A stretch of 64,000 nt of DNA from Palsa-1392 sp036490335. Its GTDB lineage: Bacteria; Verrucomicrobiota; Verrucomicrobiia; Chthoniobacterales; UBA10450. The notes below the pieces were generated by a model, which saw nothing but the letters and a program-made list of their open reading frames with translations, was not told where the DNA came from and did no database searches. The stretch lies in NCBI GenBank assembly GCA_036490335.1, contig DASXEB010000013.1, positions 21,762 to 85,761 of the forward strand. Reading direction: 5' to 3'. Position 1 is the stretch's first letter. Each line of letters begins with the position of its first letter. Shown here in pieces: positions 18,778 to 27,379 of the stretch. The position numbers and the translations under genes are program-made.

Positions 18778-19527
18778 TTACGCGGCCACGTCGTCGCTCG
18801 CCGGCGGCGCAACGACGGTAAAGACCGGCTCGAGCAGAACCGGCTCCGGCACGTTAGGCGCGAACCGTTCCTCCGCGCGAGCATCGCCCGGGCGCGGCAC
18901 CTGGAACCCAAAGGCGCCCCAGCACGGATCGTGGGGCTTGATTACGCAGCGAAGAATGTCGCGCACCGATCCCACATCCCAGCGCAGCTTCTTCTCCGCT
19001 TTGTCGCGGGCGCGCTTTTTCTCCGCCGCGCGAGTTGTCGCCGCTTTCAGCTTCTCTTCCGCCTGCCGCATCGCCCGGCGCAACGCTTTCGCCTCTGCCG
19101 CGGTGACGCCGGCGAAGGGGACCTCGAATTGGCCATTCACCGCAAAAAATCCCGCGAGGCGGCGGTTCAGCTCGATGCGTCCGGCGAGGCGCTTCGGCAC
19201 ATTCGTGCCCCGATGGGTGAAACCGGCGGCGATCCACGATTGCGACCATTTGCTCCCGAGCGCGAGCATGACGACGAGCCGCGCGCGGGCCAGCCAGGCC
19301 GTGAGCTTTTCCTGCGTCTCCGCGAAACGCTCCGCCGCCGCCGCCCGCGCCACGAGGGCCCGGGCAAAGTCAGCCTCCGTCTTCTGCGCGGCGGTGAGCG
19401 AGTTGCGCAGCTCTTTTTCGGTCATGAAATTCTTCAGCAGCCACGGCCCGTGCCGCCGCAGGCCTTTGGCCACGAGCGCGCCGAGCCGGAAGAGTTCGCC
19501 GATGCCGGAAGGTAGTATATTAGTCAT
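18778..19527 (-). CDS. Protein of unknown function with a basic coiled-coil segment
   Basis: 249 residues. I do not recognise the family. The N-terminus (MTNILPSGIGELFRLG) leads into a helical region. The middle has a conserved-looking K-W-S-Q-S-W-I-A-A-G-F segment. Residues about 165-205 are strongly charged and likely coiled-coil (repeated Ala-Glu/Lys-Lys-Arg). A C-terminal R-W-D-V-G-S-V-R-D-I-L-R block is followed by a Pro/Val-rich tail. The open frame runs further upstream, but ATG 19527 is preferred because the sequence before it is composition-biased and lacks protein-like character. A 9-mer variant is at 18852. Neighbours give no functional hint. Confidence 0.6.
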   Translation of the reverse strand: MTNILPSGIGELFRLGALVAKGLRRHGPWLLKNFMTEKELRNSLTAAQKTEADFARALVARAAAAERFAETQEKLTAWLARARLVVMLALGSKWSQSWIAAGFTHRGTNVPKRLAGRIELNRRLAGFFAVNGQFEVPFAGVTAAEAKALRRAMRQAEEKLKAATTRAAEKKRARDKAEKKLRWDVGSVRDILRCVIKPHDPCWGAFGFQVPRPGDARAEERFAPNVPEPVLLEPVFTVVAPPASDDVAA

Positions 19528-20107
19528 TAGATAAGAGAAGATTTCCTGTGCGGGGGATTGGTAGCAAACGTCGTGCCTGAGGGAGGAGGCGAGCGGATTT
19601 TTTGCGACCGCGCGCCTCACAGATGGCTCCGCGCGCGCGGTTTTCACCTCCGCGGGGCGAGCCGGGGTTCGTGCTGGCAGTTGGCGCCTTGACGGACCCA
19701 AACGAAAGGCCTCCCGGCGGCCGCGTGCCCTGACCTGTGCCCATCGGGGTCAACGCTGGCGGCGGCGGGGGTGGTTCGGCCTCCTTACATGAAAATGACG
19801 CGCCGTTTCGCGTAGTACGGCCGGCATACCTCGATCGGCGCGCCGGCGTGCCCTACGCGGGGCGAATCACCCCGCCCTCCGACAGCGCGAGGTGCGATTG
19901 GGGCCGCCACCCCCATCCCCGACCGCCGGGATCCTTGGGTGGTCCCAATCACCGCAAAAACTGCCGGAGCCGGCATTGGTTGGAGTGTTTCCCGCCAAAG
20001 TCCCCGGCCGCTCCGCATGGTCCGGCTCTCAGACCTCGCGCGGCGAGCGCTGTTTCCATTGTGTCGGCCTGCGCGGCGGGAGTTTCGGCGCCGCGCCCAT
20101 TTCGCGA
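19528..20107. other. Non-coding GC-rich spacer with imperfect palindromes
   Basis: About 580 bases without a convincing gene; open frames here overlap the permease gene in shadow frames. Several inverted elements occur, for example a 6-bp GC stem with a 7-base loop at 19857-19875 and a longer imperfect palindrome at about 19819-19858. A GC-rich poly-G stretch precedes them. The style resembles a degraded interspersed (REP-like) element. The promoters of the minus-strand unknown gene presumably lie at the left edge, which is locally AT-rich (19511-19550). Confidence 0.4.
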
Positions 20108-21463
20108 CTAATTGCCCAACTGAGTCGCGCGCGCTTTGCGGCGGAACAAAAACAAAATCGAGGCGATCGCGAGGACGAGGCCGGTGATGCCGAATTCCTT
20201 CCGCGTCGCGTGGGCCAGAATCCAGACGATGATCGCGATCGCAATCGGCGGCACGATCCACGCGCCGGGAAACGAAAATGGTTTTCCATCCGCGCGAATG
20301 TCGCGGCGCATCAGGACGAGCGTCGCCGCGCAGCAAAGCAGATAGAGAATGAGCACGGAGACATCGGCAAGAATCGCCAGGTCCTGGAACGAGGAAATGA
20401 GCGACAGTATCAGGCAGAGCGAACAATAACTGGCGATCGCGACATCGGGCGTGCGGAAGCGCGGATGCACATGAGTGAAGAAGTTCGGCAAAAATCGATC
20501 GCGGCCGAGCGCAAACAAAATGCGCGGTGAGCTGAGCACGTCGCTCGCGACAAAACCGAAAGCGGAAACGGTTGCGCCGACGACGAGAAAATTGCTCGCA
20601 ATCGGACCGGCGAAACGGCGCGCGGCTTCGGCGAGCGGCGCGGCCGTGAAGTAGCCGAGATCGCCGTCGAGAATTCCCTGCGCGACGATTTGGATGAGGA
20701 GATAAAGGAGAGTCGTGAGGCCAAGCGCGAAATAAATCGCCCGCGGGACGGTGCGCGCGGGCGCGAGAACTTCCCCGCTCGGCACGAGCGCGACTTCGAT
20801 TCCGGCAAAAGCAAAGATGAGCAGGAGCACGCCTTCGCCTAACGACTTCGGGTCCGGCAGCGCGACCGCGAGGGCCGCGCTCGGCCTGACGAAAAACAAA
20901 CCGGCGCCGACAAAAAACAAAAGCGGCACCAGTTTGATGATCGTGACCGCGCCGACCGCGGCCGTGCCGACGCGCACCCCGCGCACGTTGATGACAGTGA
21001 GCGTGCCGAAAGCGAGCAGGCCGATGAGGAAATGTCCGCCTAACGAATTCAATGCCGGCCAGAGAACGGCGAGCGATTGGGCGAAAAGAGTCACGACGCC
21101 GGAAACGCTCAGGGTCGCGGTAAGAAAATAAAGCGCGCCGGCGAGAAACCCGATGTAGGGCCCGAAGGCGACTTCGACGTAAGCGTAAAGTCCGCCGGTG
21201 AGCGAGACGCGGCTGCCCGCGATCGCGAACGAGGTGACGATGAGCGCCATCGCGACCGCGCAGACGATGAACGCGGTCGCCGACGACGCGCCCATCGATT
21301 TCGCGAGCAGCGCCGGGATGACGAAAATGCCGGCGCCGATCGTGGTGTTGACGATGTTCGCGGTCAGCCCGGGAACGCCGATGGCGCGGATGAGTTGCGC
21401 GTCGGCGGCGTTCTGCGGTTTTTCGCTCACGCGCGCAGAGTGCGTGAAACCGCTGCGCAGCAC
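20108..21463 (-). CDS. APC-superfamily amino acid permease
   Basis: 451 residues with about twelve hydrophobic segments. The first helix carries the family's unwound substrate-binding motif (T-T-I-G-A-G-I-F), and later a G-x-E-V-A-L-V-P-S-G-E segment corresponds to helix 6. These carriers import or exchange amino acids across the inner membrane; the substrate is not readable. It lies downstream of the gamma-glutamyltransferase gene on the same strand, which could link uptake to periplasmic peptide breakdown (inference). The in-between spacer holds three 9-mer copies, so the two may be separate transcripts. Internal 9-mers are at 20837 and 21038. Confidence 0.9.
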   Translation of the reverse strand: MLRSGFTHSARVSEKPQNAADAQLIRAIGVPGLTANIVNTTIGAGIFVIPALLAKSMGASSATAFIVCAVAMALIVTSFAIAGSRVSLTGGLYAYVEVAFGPYIGFLAGALYFLTATLSVSGVVTLFAQSLAVLWPALNSLGGHFLIGLLAFGTLTVINVRGVRVGTAAVGAVTIIKLVPLLFFVGAGLFFVRPSAALAVALPDPKSLGEGVLLLIFAFAGIEVALVPSGEVLAPARTVPRAIYFALGLTTLLYLLIQIVAQGILDGDLGYFTAAPLAEAARRFAGPIASNFLVVGATVSAFGFVASDVLSSPRILFALGRDRFLPNFFTHVHPRFRTPDVAIASYCSLCLILSLISSFQDLAILADVSVLILYLLCCAATLVLMRRDIRADGKPFSFPGAWIVPPIAIAIIVWILAHATRKEFGITGLVLAIASILFLFRRKARATQLGN

Positions 21464-21487
21464 AAGTGCCCGGATGCTTCGTGAAGC

Positions 21488-21514
21488 GCCTAACGAAAAG
21501 CAGATTCGTTAGGC
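21488..21514 (-). terminator. Inverted pair of 9-mers behind gamma-glutamyltransferase
   Basis: An exact GCCTAACGA (21488-21496) and its exact complement (21506-21514) are separated by 9 bases, giving a 9-bp perfect stem. A third copy (21526-21534) abuts the stop codon of the gamma-glutamyltransferase gene. Position and symmetry suggest a terminator for that gene; no strong T-run follows, so activity is inferred. Confidence 0.5.
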
Positions 21515-21533
21515 GAGTTCGTTAGTCGTTAGG

Positions 21534-23282
21534 CTAATAACCCGCCGCCTGCCCGTCCTTGCGCGACTCGCTCGCGCCCGCGTAAACGCGTTCGCCATCG
21601 TGCATCTGCACCTGGATCGCCTGGTAACCGCCGTAACCGCCGACATCGAAACGCACGTCGTGCCCTTTCATTTTCAACCCGCGCACCGTTTCGTAGGGAA
21701 TGCCGCTCTCGACATCGACGAAGCCGGCCGGCCCGACTTTCTGCCCGCTCTCCGTCACGCCGTTACCGGTCGGCTCCTGGCTGCTTTCATGTTGCCAGCG
21801 CGACGCGTCGCCGGCTTCCTGCACATTCATTCCGAAGTCGATCTGGTTCGTCAGCACCTGCACGTGACCCTGCGGTTGCATGCCGCCGCCCATGACGCCA
21901 AACGCTTCCCACGGTTTGCCGTCTTTCATGACAAACCCGGGAATGATGGTGTGGAAAGGCCGCTTGCCGGGCGCGTAAACATTCGCGTGTCCCGGTTCCA
22001 TCGAGAAAAGCTGCCCGCGATCCTGGAACATGAAGCCGAGGCCCGGCACGACGATGCCGCTGCCCATCCCGCGATAATTGCTTTGGATGAGCGAAACCAT
22101 GTTGCCCGCGTCGTCGGCGGTGCACATGTAAATCGTGTCGCTGTGATCGAATTCGCCGGCCGCGACAGACTTCGCCGCGTGATCCATGTCGATGAGTTTG
22201 CGGCGCTGCGCGGCGTAACTCTTTGAGACAAGTTGCGCGATCGGAATCTTCGCGAAATCAGGGTCGGCGTAATATTTCGCGCGATCGGCCCACGCGAGTT
22301 TCTTCGCCTCGATCATGACGTGGAGCGTGTCGGCGGAATTGCGGCCCATCGCGCGCAGATCGTAGCCCTCGAGAATGTTCAGCATCTCGAGCGCGGCCAG
22401 GCCTTGTCCGTTCGGCGGCAACTCGAAAACGTCATAGCCGCGATAATTGGTCGAGAGCGGCTCGACCCATTGCGAATGATGCTGCTCGAAATCTTCCTTG
22501 CGCAGATAGCCGCCGTTCGCGCGCATGAAGGCATCGATTTTGTCCGCGATCTCGCCTTTGTAAAAAACGTCGCGGCCTTTCTCGCCGATCAGACGCAGCG
22601 TATGCGCGAGCGCGGGATTTTTGAAAATGTCGCCCTCGTTAGGCGCGCGGCCTTTGCCGTCGAGCGTGTAGGTTTCGAGAAACGCGCCGGGAAAATTTTT
22701 GTAGATCGGCACGCCGTGCCCCCAGTAAAACGCGATCAGTTGCGTGACCGGAAAACCTTCCTCGGCGTAATGAATCGCGCCGCTCAGATCGTCGCCTAAC
22801 GAGAGCTTGCCGAATTTTTTGTGCAGCTCGGCCCAGGCATCGACCGCGCCCGGCACGCTGATCGGCAACATGCCGGTCGGCGGAATCGTGTCGCGGTGCA
22901 GTTTCGCCAACTCGCTTTTCATCTGCTCGAAGCTGAGCCCGCGCGGCGAACGGCCGCTCCCATTGAGGCCGTAAAGTTTGTTCTCCTTCGCGCTGTAAAC
23001 GATCGCGAAAAGATCGCCGCCCACGCCGTTCGAGACCGGCTCCATCAAACCGAGGGTCGCGTTCGCCGCGATCGCCGCATCGACCGCGCTGCCGCCGCGT
23101 TTCAAAACATCGAGCCCGACCTGCGTGGCCGCCGGCACGCTTGTGCAAACCATCCCGTGTCGCGCCAACACGGGCGAGCGCGTCGCCCAGGTTTTTCCCG
23201 TGATGCGATCGATCTGCGCGTACGCGAAATCAACGGCGCCTAACGAAACTAAGACGACGAAAAAGAGCGCGCGAAATTTCAT
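21534..23282 (-). CDS. ggt: Gamma-glutamyltransferase family protein, secreted
   Basis: About 582 residues from the ATG at 23282, chosen because it starts a clean signal peptide (MKFRALFFVVLVSLG, cleavage near A-Y-A-Q). The large-subunit part shows G-G-S-A-V-D-A-A-I-A and an S-N-G-V-G-G-D segment. The processing site and catalytic Thr are in H-S-D-T-I-Y near residue 385, as in the family where the proenzyme cuts itself before that Thr. It cleaves gamma-glutamyl bonds, such as those of glutathione, in the periplasm. A C-terminal G-G-G-M-Q-P-Q-G-H block is typical. Divergent from the M20 peptidase with a 70-base gap. 9-mers are at 22636, 22794 and 23238. Confidence 0.92.
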   Translation of the reverse strand: MKFRALFFVVLVSLGAVDFAYAQIDRITGKTWATRSPVLARHGMVCTSVPAATQVGLDVLKRGGSAVDAAIAANATLGLMEPVSNGVGGDLFAIVYSAKENKLYGLNGSGRSPRGLSFEQMKSELAKLHRDTIPPTGMLPISVPGAVDAWAELHKKFGKLSLGDDLSGAIHYAEEGFPVTQLIAFYWGHGVPIYKNFPGAFLETYTLDGKGRAPNEGDIFKNPALAHTLRLIGEKGRDVFYKGEIADKIDAFMRANGGYLRKEDFEQHHSQWVEPLSTNYRGYDVFELPPNGQGLAALEMLNILEGYDLRAMGRNSADTLHVMIEAKKLAWADRAKYYADPDFAKIPIAQLVSKSYAAQRRKLIDMDHAAKSVAAGEFDHSDTIYMCTADDAGNMVSLIQSNYRGMGSGIVVPGLGFMFQDRGQLFSMEPGHANVYAPGKRPFHTIIPGFVMKDGKPWEAFGVMGGGMQPQGHVQVLTNQIDFGMNVQEAGDASRWQHESSQEPTGNGVTESGQKVGPAGFVDVESGIPYETVRGLKMKGHDVRFDVGGYGGYQAIQVQMHDGERVYAGASESRKDGQAAGY

Positions 23283-23352
23283 GCGCAACGTTAGTCCGGA
23301 AAGTTCCGTCGCAAAATCTTTACCCGCGCCTGCACCATCGTTAAGCTGCGGC

Positions 23353-24687
23353 ATGCGCCAGCAACATCTCGACGACTACTTCACTTTTCTCCGCTTCCCG
23401 AGCATCTCGACCGACGACGCCTACAACGAGCGGCTGGCGGAGTGCGCGCATTGGCTGGTCAAAAAATTGAGCGGCATTGGCCTAACGACCGAGCTCGTTT
23501 CCACGCCCGGCCATCCGGTGGTCTGGGCGCGCAACGAACACAAACCCGGCCGCAAAACGGTCATGATTTACGGCCACTACGACGTCCAGCCGCCCGACCC
23601 GCTCGAGCTTTGGGATTCGCCGCCCTTCGATCCGGTTTTGAAAAACGGTTACGTCTTCGCCCGTGGCGCGACCGACAACAAAGGCCAGATCCTCGCGCAC
23701 ATTCTCGGCATCGAGGAAACGATCGCGGAGCACGGCGAGCTGCCGGTCAATCTCCACCTCATCGTCGAAGGCGAAGAAGAGATCGGCAGCGGCAATCTGC
23801 CCGGCTTTTTGGAGAAACATCGCGACTCGTTAGGCTGCGACGTCGTGGTTGTTTCCGACACGGGAATGATCGCGCGCGGCGTGCCGACTTTGAGCTACGG
23901 ACTGCGCGGCGTGACCGCGCTCGAAGTTAAAATCACCGGCTCGAAGATGGATTTGCACTCCGGCGTTTTCGGGGGCGCGGTCGCGAACTCCGTCACCGCC
24001 CTCGCGCAGTTGCTCGCGACGTTGCACGACAAAAATGGCCGCATCGCCATCGCTGGCTTTTACGACGACGTGAAACCGCTCGAAAATTGGGAACGCGAAG
24101 CCTGGCGCAAATTGCCGATCGATGGCGACAAGGAAATTCTCACCGAGACCGGCTCGCCGGCGCTTTTCGGCGAAGAAGGCTACAGCACGCTCGAGCGTTT
24201 GTGGGCGCGCCCGACCGCGGAAATCAACGGCATCGGCGGCGGCTATCAGGGCAAGGGAACGAAAACGGTGATCGCGAGTCACGCGATGGCGAAGCTCACC
24301 TTTCGCCTCGTGCCGAACCAGGATGGCGACAAGATTCTTCAGCTCGCGCACAAGCATCTCGAGAAAAATCTGCCGCCCGGCGTGACGATGGAAATCACCG
24401 ATGGCCACAGCGGCCCGTGGTATCTGACCGATCCGCATTCCAAATTCGGCGAAGCGGCGCAGCGCGCGCTTGAGCAGGCGTTCGGGGAAAAAGTCGCGCT
24501 CATTCGCGAAGGCGGCAGCATCCCGATCGTCTCGCAATTTCGAGAAATCCTCGGCGTCGAGACACTGCTCATCGGTCTCGCGATGGCCGATTGCCGCGCG
24601 CATTCGCCTAACGAAAACTTCCCGCTCGAAAACTTCGAGGCCGGGATCAAGATGAACAAGGCGATCCTCGCCGAGCTTGCTCGTTAG
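23353..24687 (+). CDS. M20 family metallopeptidase (dipeptidase/carnosinase-like)
   Basis: 444 residues. The zinc-binding motifs are in order: Y-G-H-Y-D-V-Q-P (first His), R-G-A-T-D-N-K-G (bridging Asp), E-G-E-E-E-I-G-S (catalytic and ligand Glu), then S-D-T and a C-terminal A-H-S-P-N-E. The lid/dimerisation domain sits between. Members hydrolyse dipeptides and related amides in the cytoplasm. The longer open frame upstream overlaps the divergent ggt leader; ATG 23353 starts right before the conserved region. The Pro-Asn-Glu after the last His comes from a 9-mer copy (24606), and the stop TAG lies inside another (24681). The NlpC/P60 gene follows after 9 bases. Confidence 0.9.
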   Translation: MRQQHLDDYFTFLRFPSISTDDAYNERLAECAHWLVKKLSGIGLTTELVSTPGHPVVWARNEHKPGRKTVMIYGHYDVQPPDPLELWDSPPFDPVLKNGYVFARGATDNKGQILAHILGIEETIAEHGELPVNLHLIVEGEEEIGSGNLPGFLEKHRDSLGCDVVVVSDTGMIARGVPTLSYGLRGVTALEVKITGSKMDLHSGVFGGAVANSVTALAQLLATLHDKNGRIAIAGFYDDVKPLENWEREAWRKLPIDGDKEILTETGSPALFGEEGYSTLERLWARPTAEINGIGGGYQGKGTKTVIASHAMAKLTFRLVPNQDGDKILQLAHKHLEKNLPPGVTMEITDGHSGPWYLTDPHSKFGEAAQRALEQAFGEKVALIREGGSIPIVSQFREILGVETLLIGLAMADCRAHSPNENFPLENFEAGIKMNKAILAELAR

Positions 24688-24696
24688 GCGAAAACC

Positions 24697-25692
24697 TTGC
24701 GCGGCGTCTTCGTTCTTCTCCTCGCGCTCGTCTGCGCCGCCGCTCCCGCGCGCGCGGACGACGACAAGTCGTTAGGCGAAAAAATTAAGGACTTTTTCCA
24801 ACCGACGCCGACGCCTACCCCGCATCGCCATCATCACACCGCGAAGAAGAAAAGTTCCCCGACTCCCACACCCAGTCAGACGCCGAAAAAACATCACGCC
24901 AAAGCGTCGCGCACGCCTGACGAATCCGAGACGCCGGCAACGAAAAAGCATCACCACGCGGCGAAAGCTTCACCCACGCCTAACGAGTCGCCTTCGCCCG
25001 AGAAAACGCCCAAGCCAAAGAAAAAATCTTCGCCCAGTCCAACTCCGGAAGAATCCGTTTCGCCATCACCTGAAGAAAGCGCGGAGCCTTCCGCGAGCCC
25101 GAGCGCGTCGCCTAACGAGTCTTCAACGGTCGCGAGCGTTTTGCCGGACGAGATTAAAAACTACGACAAGAACGAACCAAAAATTCGCCAGGTTCTCGAC
25201 ACCGGCCTCGGCCTGACAACGCAAAATTTGAAATACACCTACGGCTCGGCCGACCCGGCGAACGGCGGAATGGATTGCTCCGGCTTTATCTACTACGTCC
25301 TTCGTCAAAACGGATTCAAGGATGTGCCGCGCGACGCGAGCGGACAATACGTTTGGGTGCGGCAGGCGGGAAATTTTCGCGCGGTGCTCAGCCGCGACCT
25401 TGGTTCGTTCGAGCTCGACGAACTGAAGCCGGGCGACCTGCTTTTCTGGACCGGCACCTACGATGTCGAGAAAGATCCGCCGGTCACGCACACCATGATT
25501 TACCTCGGCAAGTTAAAAGAGAACGGCAAACCGGTCATGCTCGGCGCGAGCGACGGCCGCACTTTCGACGGCAAACAGCGCTACGGCGTGAGCGTCTTCG
25601 ATTTCAAAACCTCCGGGCCGAAGAAGGATTCGGACACTTCGTCCGGCCGGCATCCGCGCTTCGTTGGCTACGGCCGCATCCCCGGGCTGTAG
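24697..25692 (+). CDS. Secreted NlpC/P60 cell-wall endopeptidase with Pro/Ser/Lys-rich linker
   Basis: 331 residues. Signal peptide (A-P-A-R-A-D), then about 120 residues of low complexity with repeated S-P-T-P, K-H-H and K-K-K-S-S-P stretches, then an NlpC/P60 domain from about residue 155. The catalytic Cys is in G-M-D-C-S-G-F and the His in T-H-T-M-I-Y-L-G. Such enzymes cut peptide stems of peptidoglycan. The start is TTG at 24697, 9 bases after the M20 stop, so the two genes are probably one operon. Two 9-mer copies in the linker (24978, 25110) encode Pro-Asn-Glu-Ser, and a near copy (GCCTGACGA) encodes Pro-Asp-Glu-Ser, so the motif has shaped the linker. Confidence 0.85.
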   Translation: MRGVFVLLLALVCAAAPARADDDKSLGEKIKDFFQPTPTPTPHRHHHTAKKKSSPTPTPSQTPKKHHAKASRTPDESETPATKKHHHAAKASPTPNESPSPEKTPKPKKKSSPSPTPEESVSPSPEESAEPSASPSASPNESSTVASVLPDEIKNYDKNEPKIRQVLDTGLGLTTQNLKYTYGSADPANGGMDCSGFIYYVLRQNGFKDVPRDASGQYVWVRQAGNFRAVLSRDLGSFELDELKPGDLLFWTGTYDVEKDPPVTHTMIYLGKLKENGKPVMLGASDGRTFDGKQRYGVSVFDFKTSGPKKDSDTSSGRHPRFVGYGRIPGL

Positions 25693-25853
25693 GCGGGCGA
25701 AGGCGTCGGCACGATTCGTTTTTCGTTAGGCGGATGGGTGAACCGGTAATGTTTCGCCGCGAGCCCGAGGATCAAGATGAGCACGACGAACGCGATCGTG
25801 CGCTGCTCTTCTTTCGTCAGGACGAAGAGGGCGAATAGAGCGCGCCAGCTCAT
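25668..25853 (-). CDS. Small single-pass membrane protein coupled to queC
   Basis: 61 residues. A hydrophobic stretch at about residues 16-34 (T-I-A-F-V-V-L-I-L-I-L-G-L-A) follows a short charged N-terminus. The C-terminal half is Pro-rich. The ATG overlaps the queC stop by 4 bases (ATGA), so it would be translated by coupling with queC. The 3' end overlaps the convergent NlpC/P60 gene by 25 bases. Function is unknown. It resembles the membrane-anchoring start of some DNA-binding ComEA-type proteins, but the DNA-binding part is missing, so I do not draw a function from it. A 9-mer copy (25723) is within. Confidence 0.5.
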   Translation of the reverse strand: MSWRALFALFVLTKEEQRTIAFVVLILILGLAAKHYRFTHPPNEKRIVPTPSPAYSPGMRP

Positions 25854-26533
25854 TTGATATAGGCGATCGGGTCTTCGAGGCCGGCTTCTCGAAAGCCTTT
25901 GCGCCGCAACTGGCACGAGTCGCACTCACCGCAGGCGCGACCATCGGGCGCGGGATCGTAGCAACTGTGGGTGAGCGAAAAATCCACGCTTAACGACAAG
26001 CCGCGCCGGATGATTTCGCTTTTCGTTAGGCGAATGAGGGGCGTGTGAATGTGGAAGCGCCCGCCTTCCACGCCGGCGCGGGTCGCGAGATTCGCGAGCG
26101 CTTCGAAAGCGCGGATGAATTCCGGCCGGCAATCGGGATAGCCGCTGTAATCGACCGCGTTCACGCCGATAAAAATGTCCGCGGCCTCCAGCACCTCGGC
26201 CCAGGCGAGCGCGTAGGAGAGAAAAATCGTGTTCCGCGCCGGCACGTAAGTGATCGGGATGCCGCGCGACATTTCCGCGCCGGTCCGATCCTTTGGAACT
26301 TCGATTTCGTCAGTCAAAGCGGAGCCGCCGAAGATTCGCAAGTCGATCTCGGCCACGCGATGCTCGTGTGCGCCTAACGAACTCGCGACTTGTTTCGCCG
26401 CTTCGATTTCGCGCGCGTGACGCTGCCCGTAACGGAAGCTGAGCGCGAAAATTTCGAACTTTTCCGCGCGCGCGATCGCGAGCGTGGTCGCGGAATCGAG
26501 GCCGCCGCTGAGGAGAACGACGGCGCGTTTCAT
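25850..26533 (-). CDS. queC: 7-cyano-7-deazaguanine synthase
   Basis: 227 residues. The PP-loop ATPase motif SGGLDS is at residues 9-14, and the zinc-binding cysteines are at the C-terminus (S-C-Y-D ... C-G-E-C-D-S-C). It makes preQ0 from 7-carboxy-7-deazaguanine and ammonia with ATP, a step towards the tRNA modification queuosine. It overlaps queF (upstream) by 4 bases and the small membrane protein (downstream) by 4 bases, so the three form an operon. No queD or queE is in the window. 9-mers are at 26023 and 26372. Confidence 0.95.
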   Translation of the reverse strand: MKRAVVLLSGGLDSATTLAIARAEKFEIFALSFRYGQRHAREIEAAKQVASSLGAHEHRVAEIDLRIFGGSALTDEIEVPKDRTGAEMSRGIPITYVPARNTIFLSYALAWAEVLEAADIFIGVNAVDYSGYPDCRPEFIRAFEALANLATRAGVEGGRFHIHTPLIRLTKSEIIRRGLSLSVDFSLTHSCYDPAPDGRACGECDSCQLRRKGFREAGLEDPIAYIK

Positions 26534-26937
26534 TCTTCGTCAGGGAAAGTCGCCGTGACGGTGAGCGCGATCCCGCCGCGCGCGGCAAATTCGGCGGTGA
26601 GGATCATTTTTCGCGGCGCGCACGCGCGCACGAGATCGTCGAGAATATGGTTCGCCACATTTTCGTTGAAGGCGCGTTCATTGCGATAAGAGCCGAGATA
26701 AAACTTGAGCGATTTCGTTTCGAGACAGAGTTCGGCAGGCACATACTCGATCGTTAGGCGCGCGAAATCGGCCTGGCCGGTGACGGGACAGAGCGAAGTG
26801 AAATCCGCCACCGCAAAGCGGATCCAATAATTGCGCCGCGCCGGATTGGGAAAGGTCTCGAGTGTCTTCGCGGAGGGCGTCGCCGGAACTTTGCCTTCGC
26901 TTCTCCCGAGCAGCGTCAGTCGATTTTTCTTCGCCAC
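26530..26937 (-). CDS. queF: NADPH-dependent 7-cyano-7-deazaguanine reductase
   Basis: About 135 residues, the short type of QueF. The catalytic Cys is in F-T-S-L-C-P-V-T-G-Q-A-D-F, and the NADPH-binding E-T-K-S-L-K-F-Y motif follows. It reduces preQ0 to preQ1 in queuosine synthesis, using the product of queC. The open frame extends upstream without family similarity; GTG at 26937 is the best start, just before K-K-N-R-L-T-L-L-G. Its leader faces the divergent DUF6572 gene start 51 bases away. A 9-mer copy is at 26751. Confidence 0.9.
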   Translation of the reverse strand: MAKKNRLTLLGRSEGKVPATPSAKTLETFPNPARRNYWIRFAVADFTSLCPVTGQADFARLTIEYVPAELCLETKSLKFYLGSYRNERAFNENVANHILDDLVRACAPRKMILTAEFAARGGIALTVTATFPDEE

Positions 26938-26988
26938 CGCGCCAGCATAGGCGGCTTGCGTCCGCGCCGGCAAACGGGAAGTTGCCCC

Positions 26989-27369
26989 ATGCCGGACGAG
27001 ATTCCCAAGCCGAGCGGACTTGCGCACGCCGGCGTGATCGACTTCTTCGCCCACGATCCGAAACGCGACGAAGTCGTCCTGGCCATGTTTGAATCGCGGC
27101 CCTGGGACGACAGCGAGCTGCAGCTTTTCCAGCTTCAGGAAAAGTTTAACGCTTACGTTTCCTTTTTGCTCGATGGCGAACTGGCGGAAGCCCATCCGGA
27201 CCTCGCGGGGAAAAACGCGCGCATCGAGCTGCGTTGCGCGACCGTGCCGGAAGGGCGCGCGCTCGATTTGCTGAGCGCGATTCACGACCAACTCGCGTTG
27301 CAGGAGATTCGCGTCGAGGTCATCGTGGAGAATCCCGAGAGCTGCGGCCCGGGTTGTAATTGTCACTGA
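26989..27369 (+). CDS. DUF6572-like protein
   Basis: 126 residues, starting at ATG 26989. It has a V-I-D-F-F segment, then a W-D-D-S-E-L-Q-L-F-Q-L-Q-E-K-F-N-A-Y block and an A-H-P-D-L-A-G-K segment that match the pattern of DUF6572, a small family of unknown function. The C-terminus is Cys-rich (E-S-C-G-P-G-C-N-C-H), which could bind a metal; this tail is not something I know from the family. The VOC gene starts 10 bases later on the same strand, so the two are probably cotranscribed. Confidence 0.6.
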   Translation: MPDEIPKPSGLAHAGVIDFFAHDPKRDEVVLAMFESRPWDDSELQLFQLQEKFNAYVSFLLDGELAEAHPDLAGKNARIELRCATVPEGRALDLLSAIHDQLALQEIRVEVIVENPESCGPGCNCH

Positions 27370-27379
27370 TGCCTAACGA

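Noticed and set aside
19785..20426. A 213-residue minus-strand frame across the spacer and permease end
   Set aside because: Overlaps the permease gene in another frame and has Arg/Gly-rich shadow composition.
1256..23070. Recurrent octamer GCGATCGC, as in cyanobacterial HIP1
   Set aside because: It recurs (for example 1256, 2730, 5668), but the enrichment looks modest and could come from high GC and common CGATCG context. Unlike the 9-mer it is not striking without a proper count.
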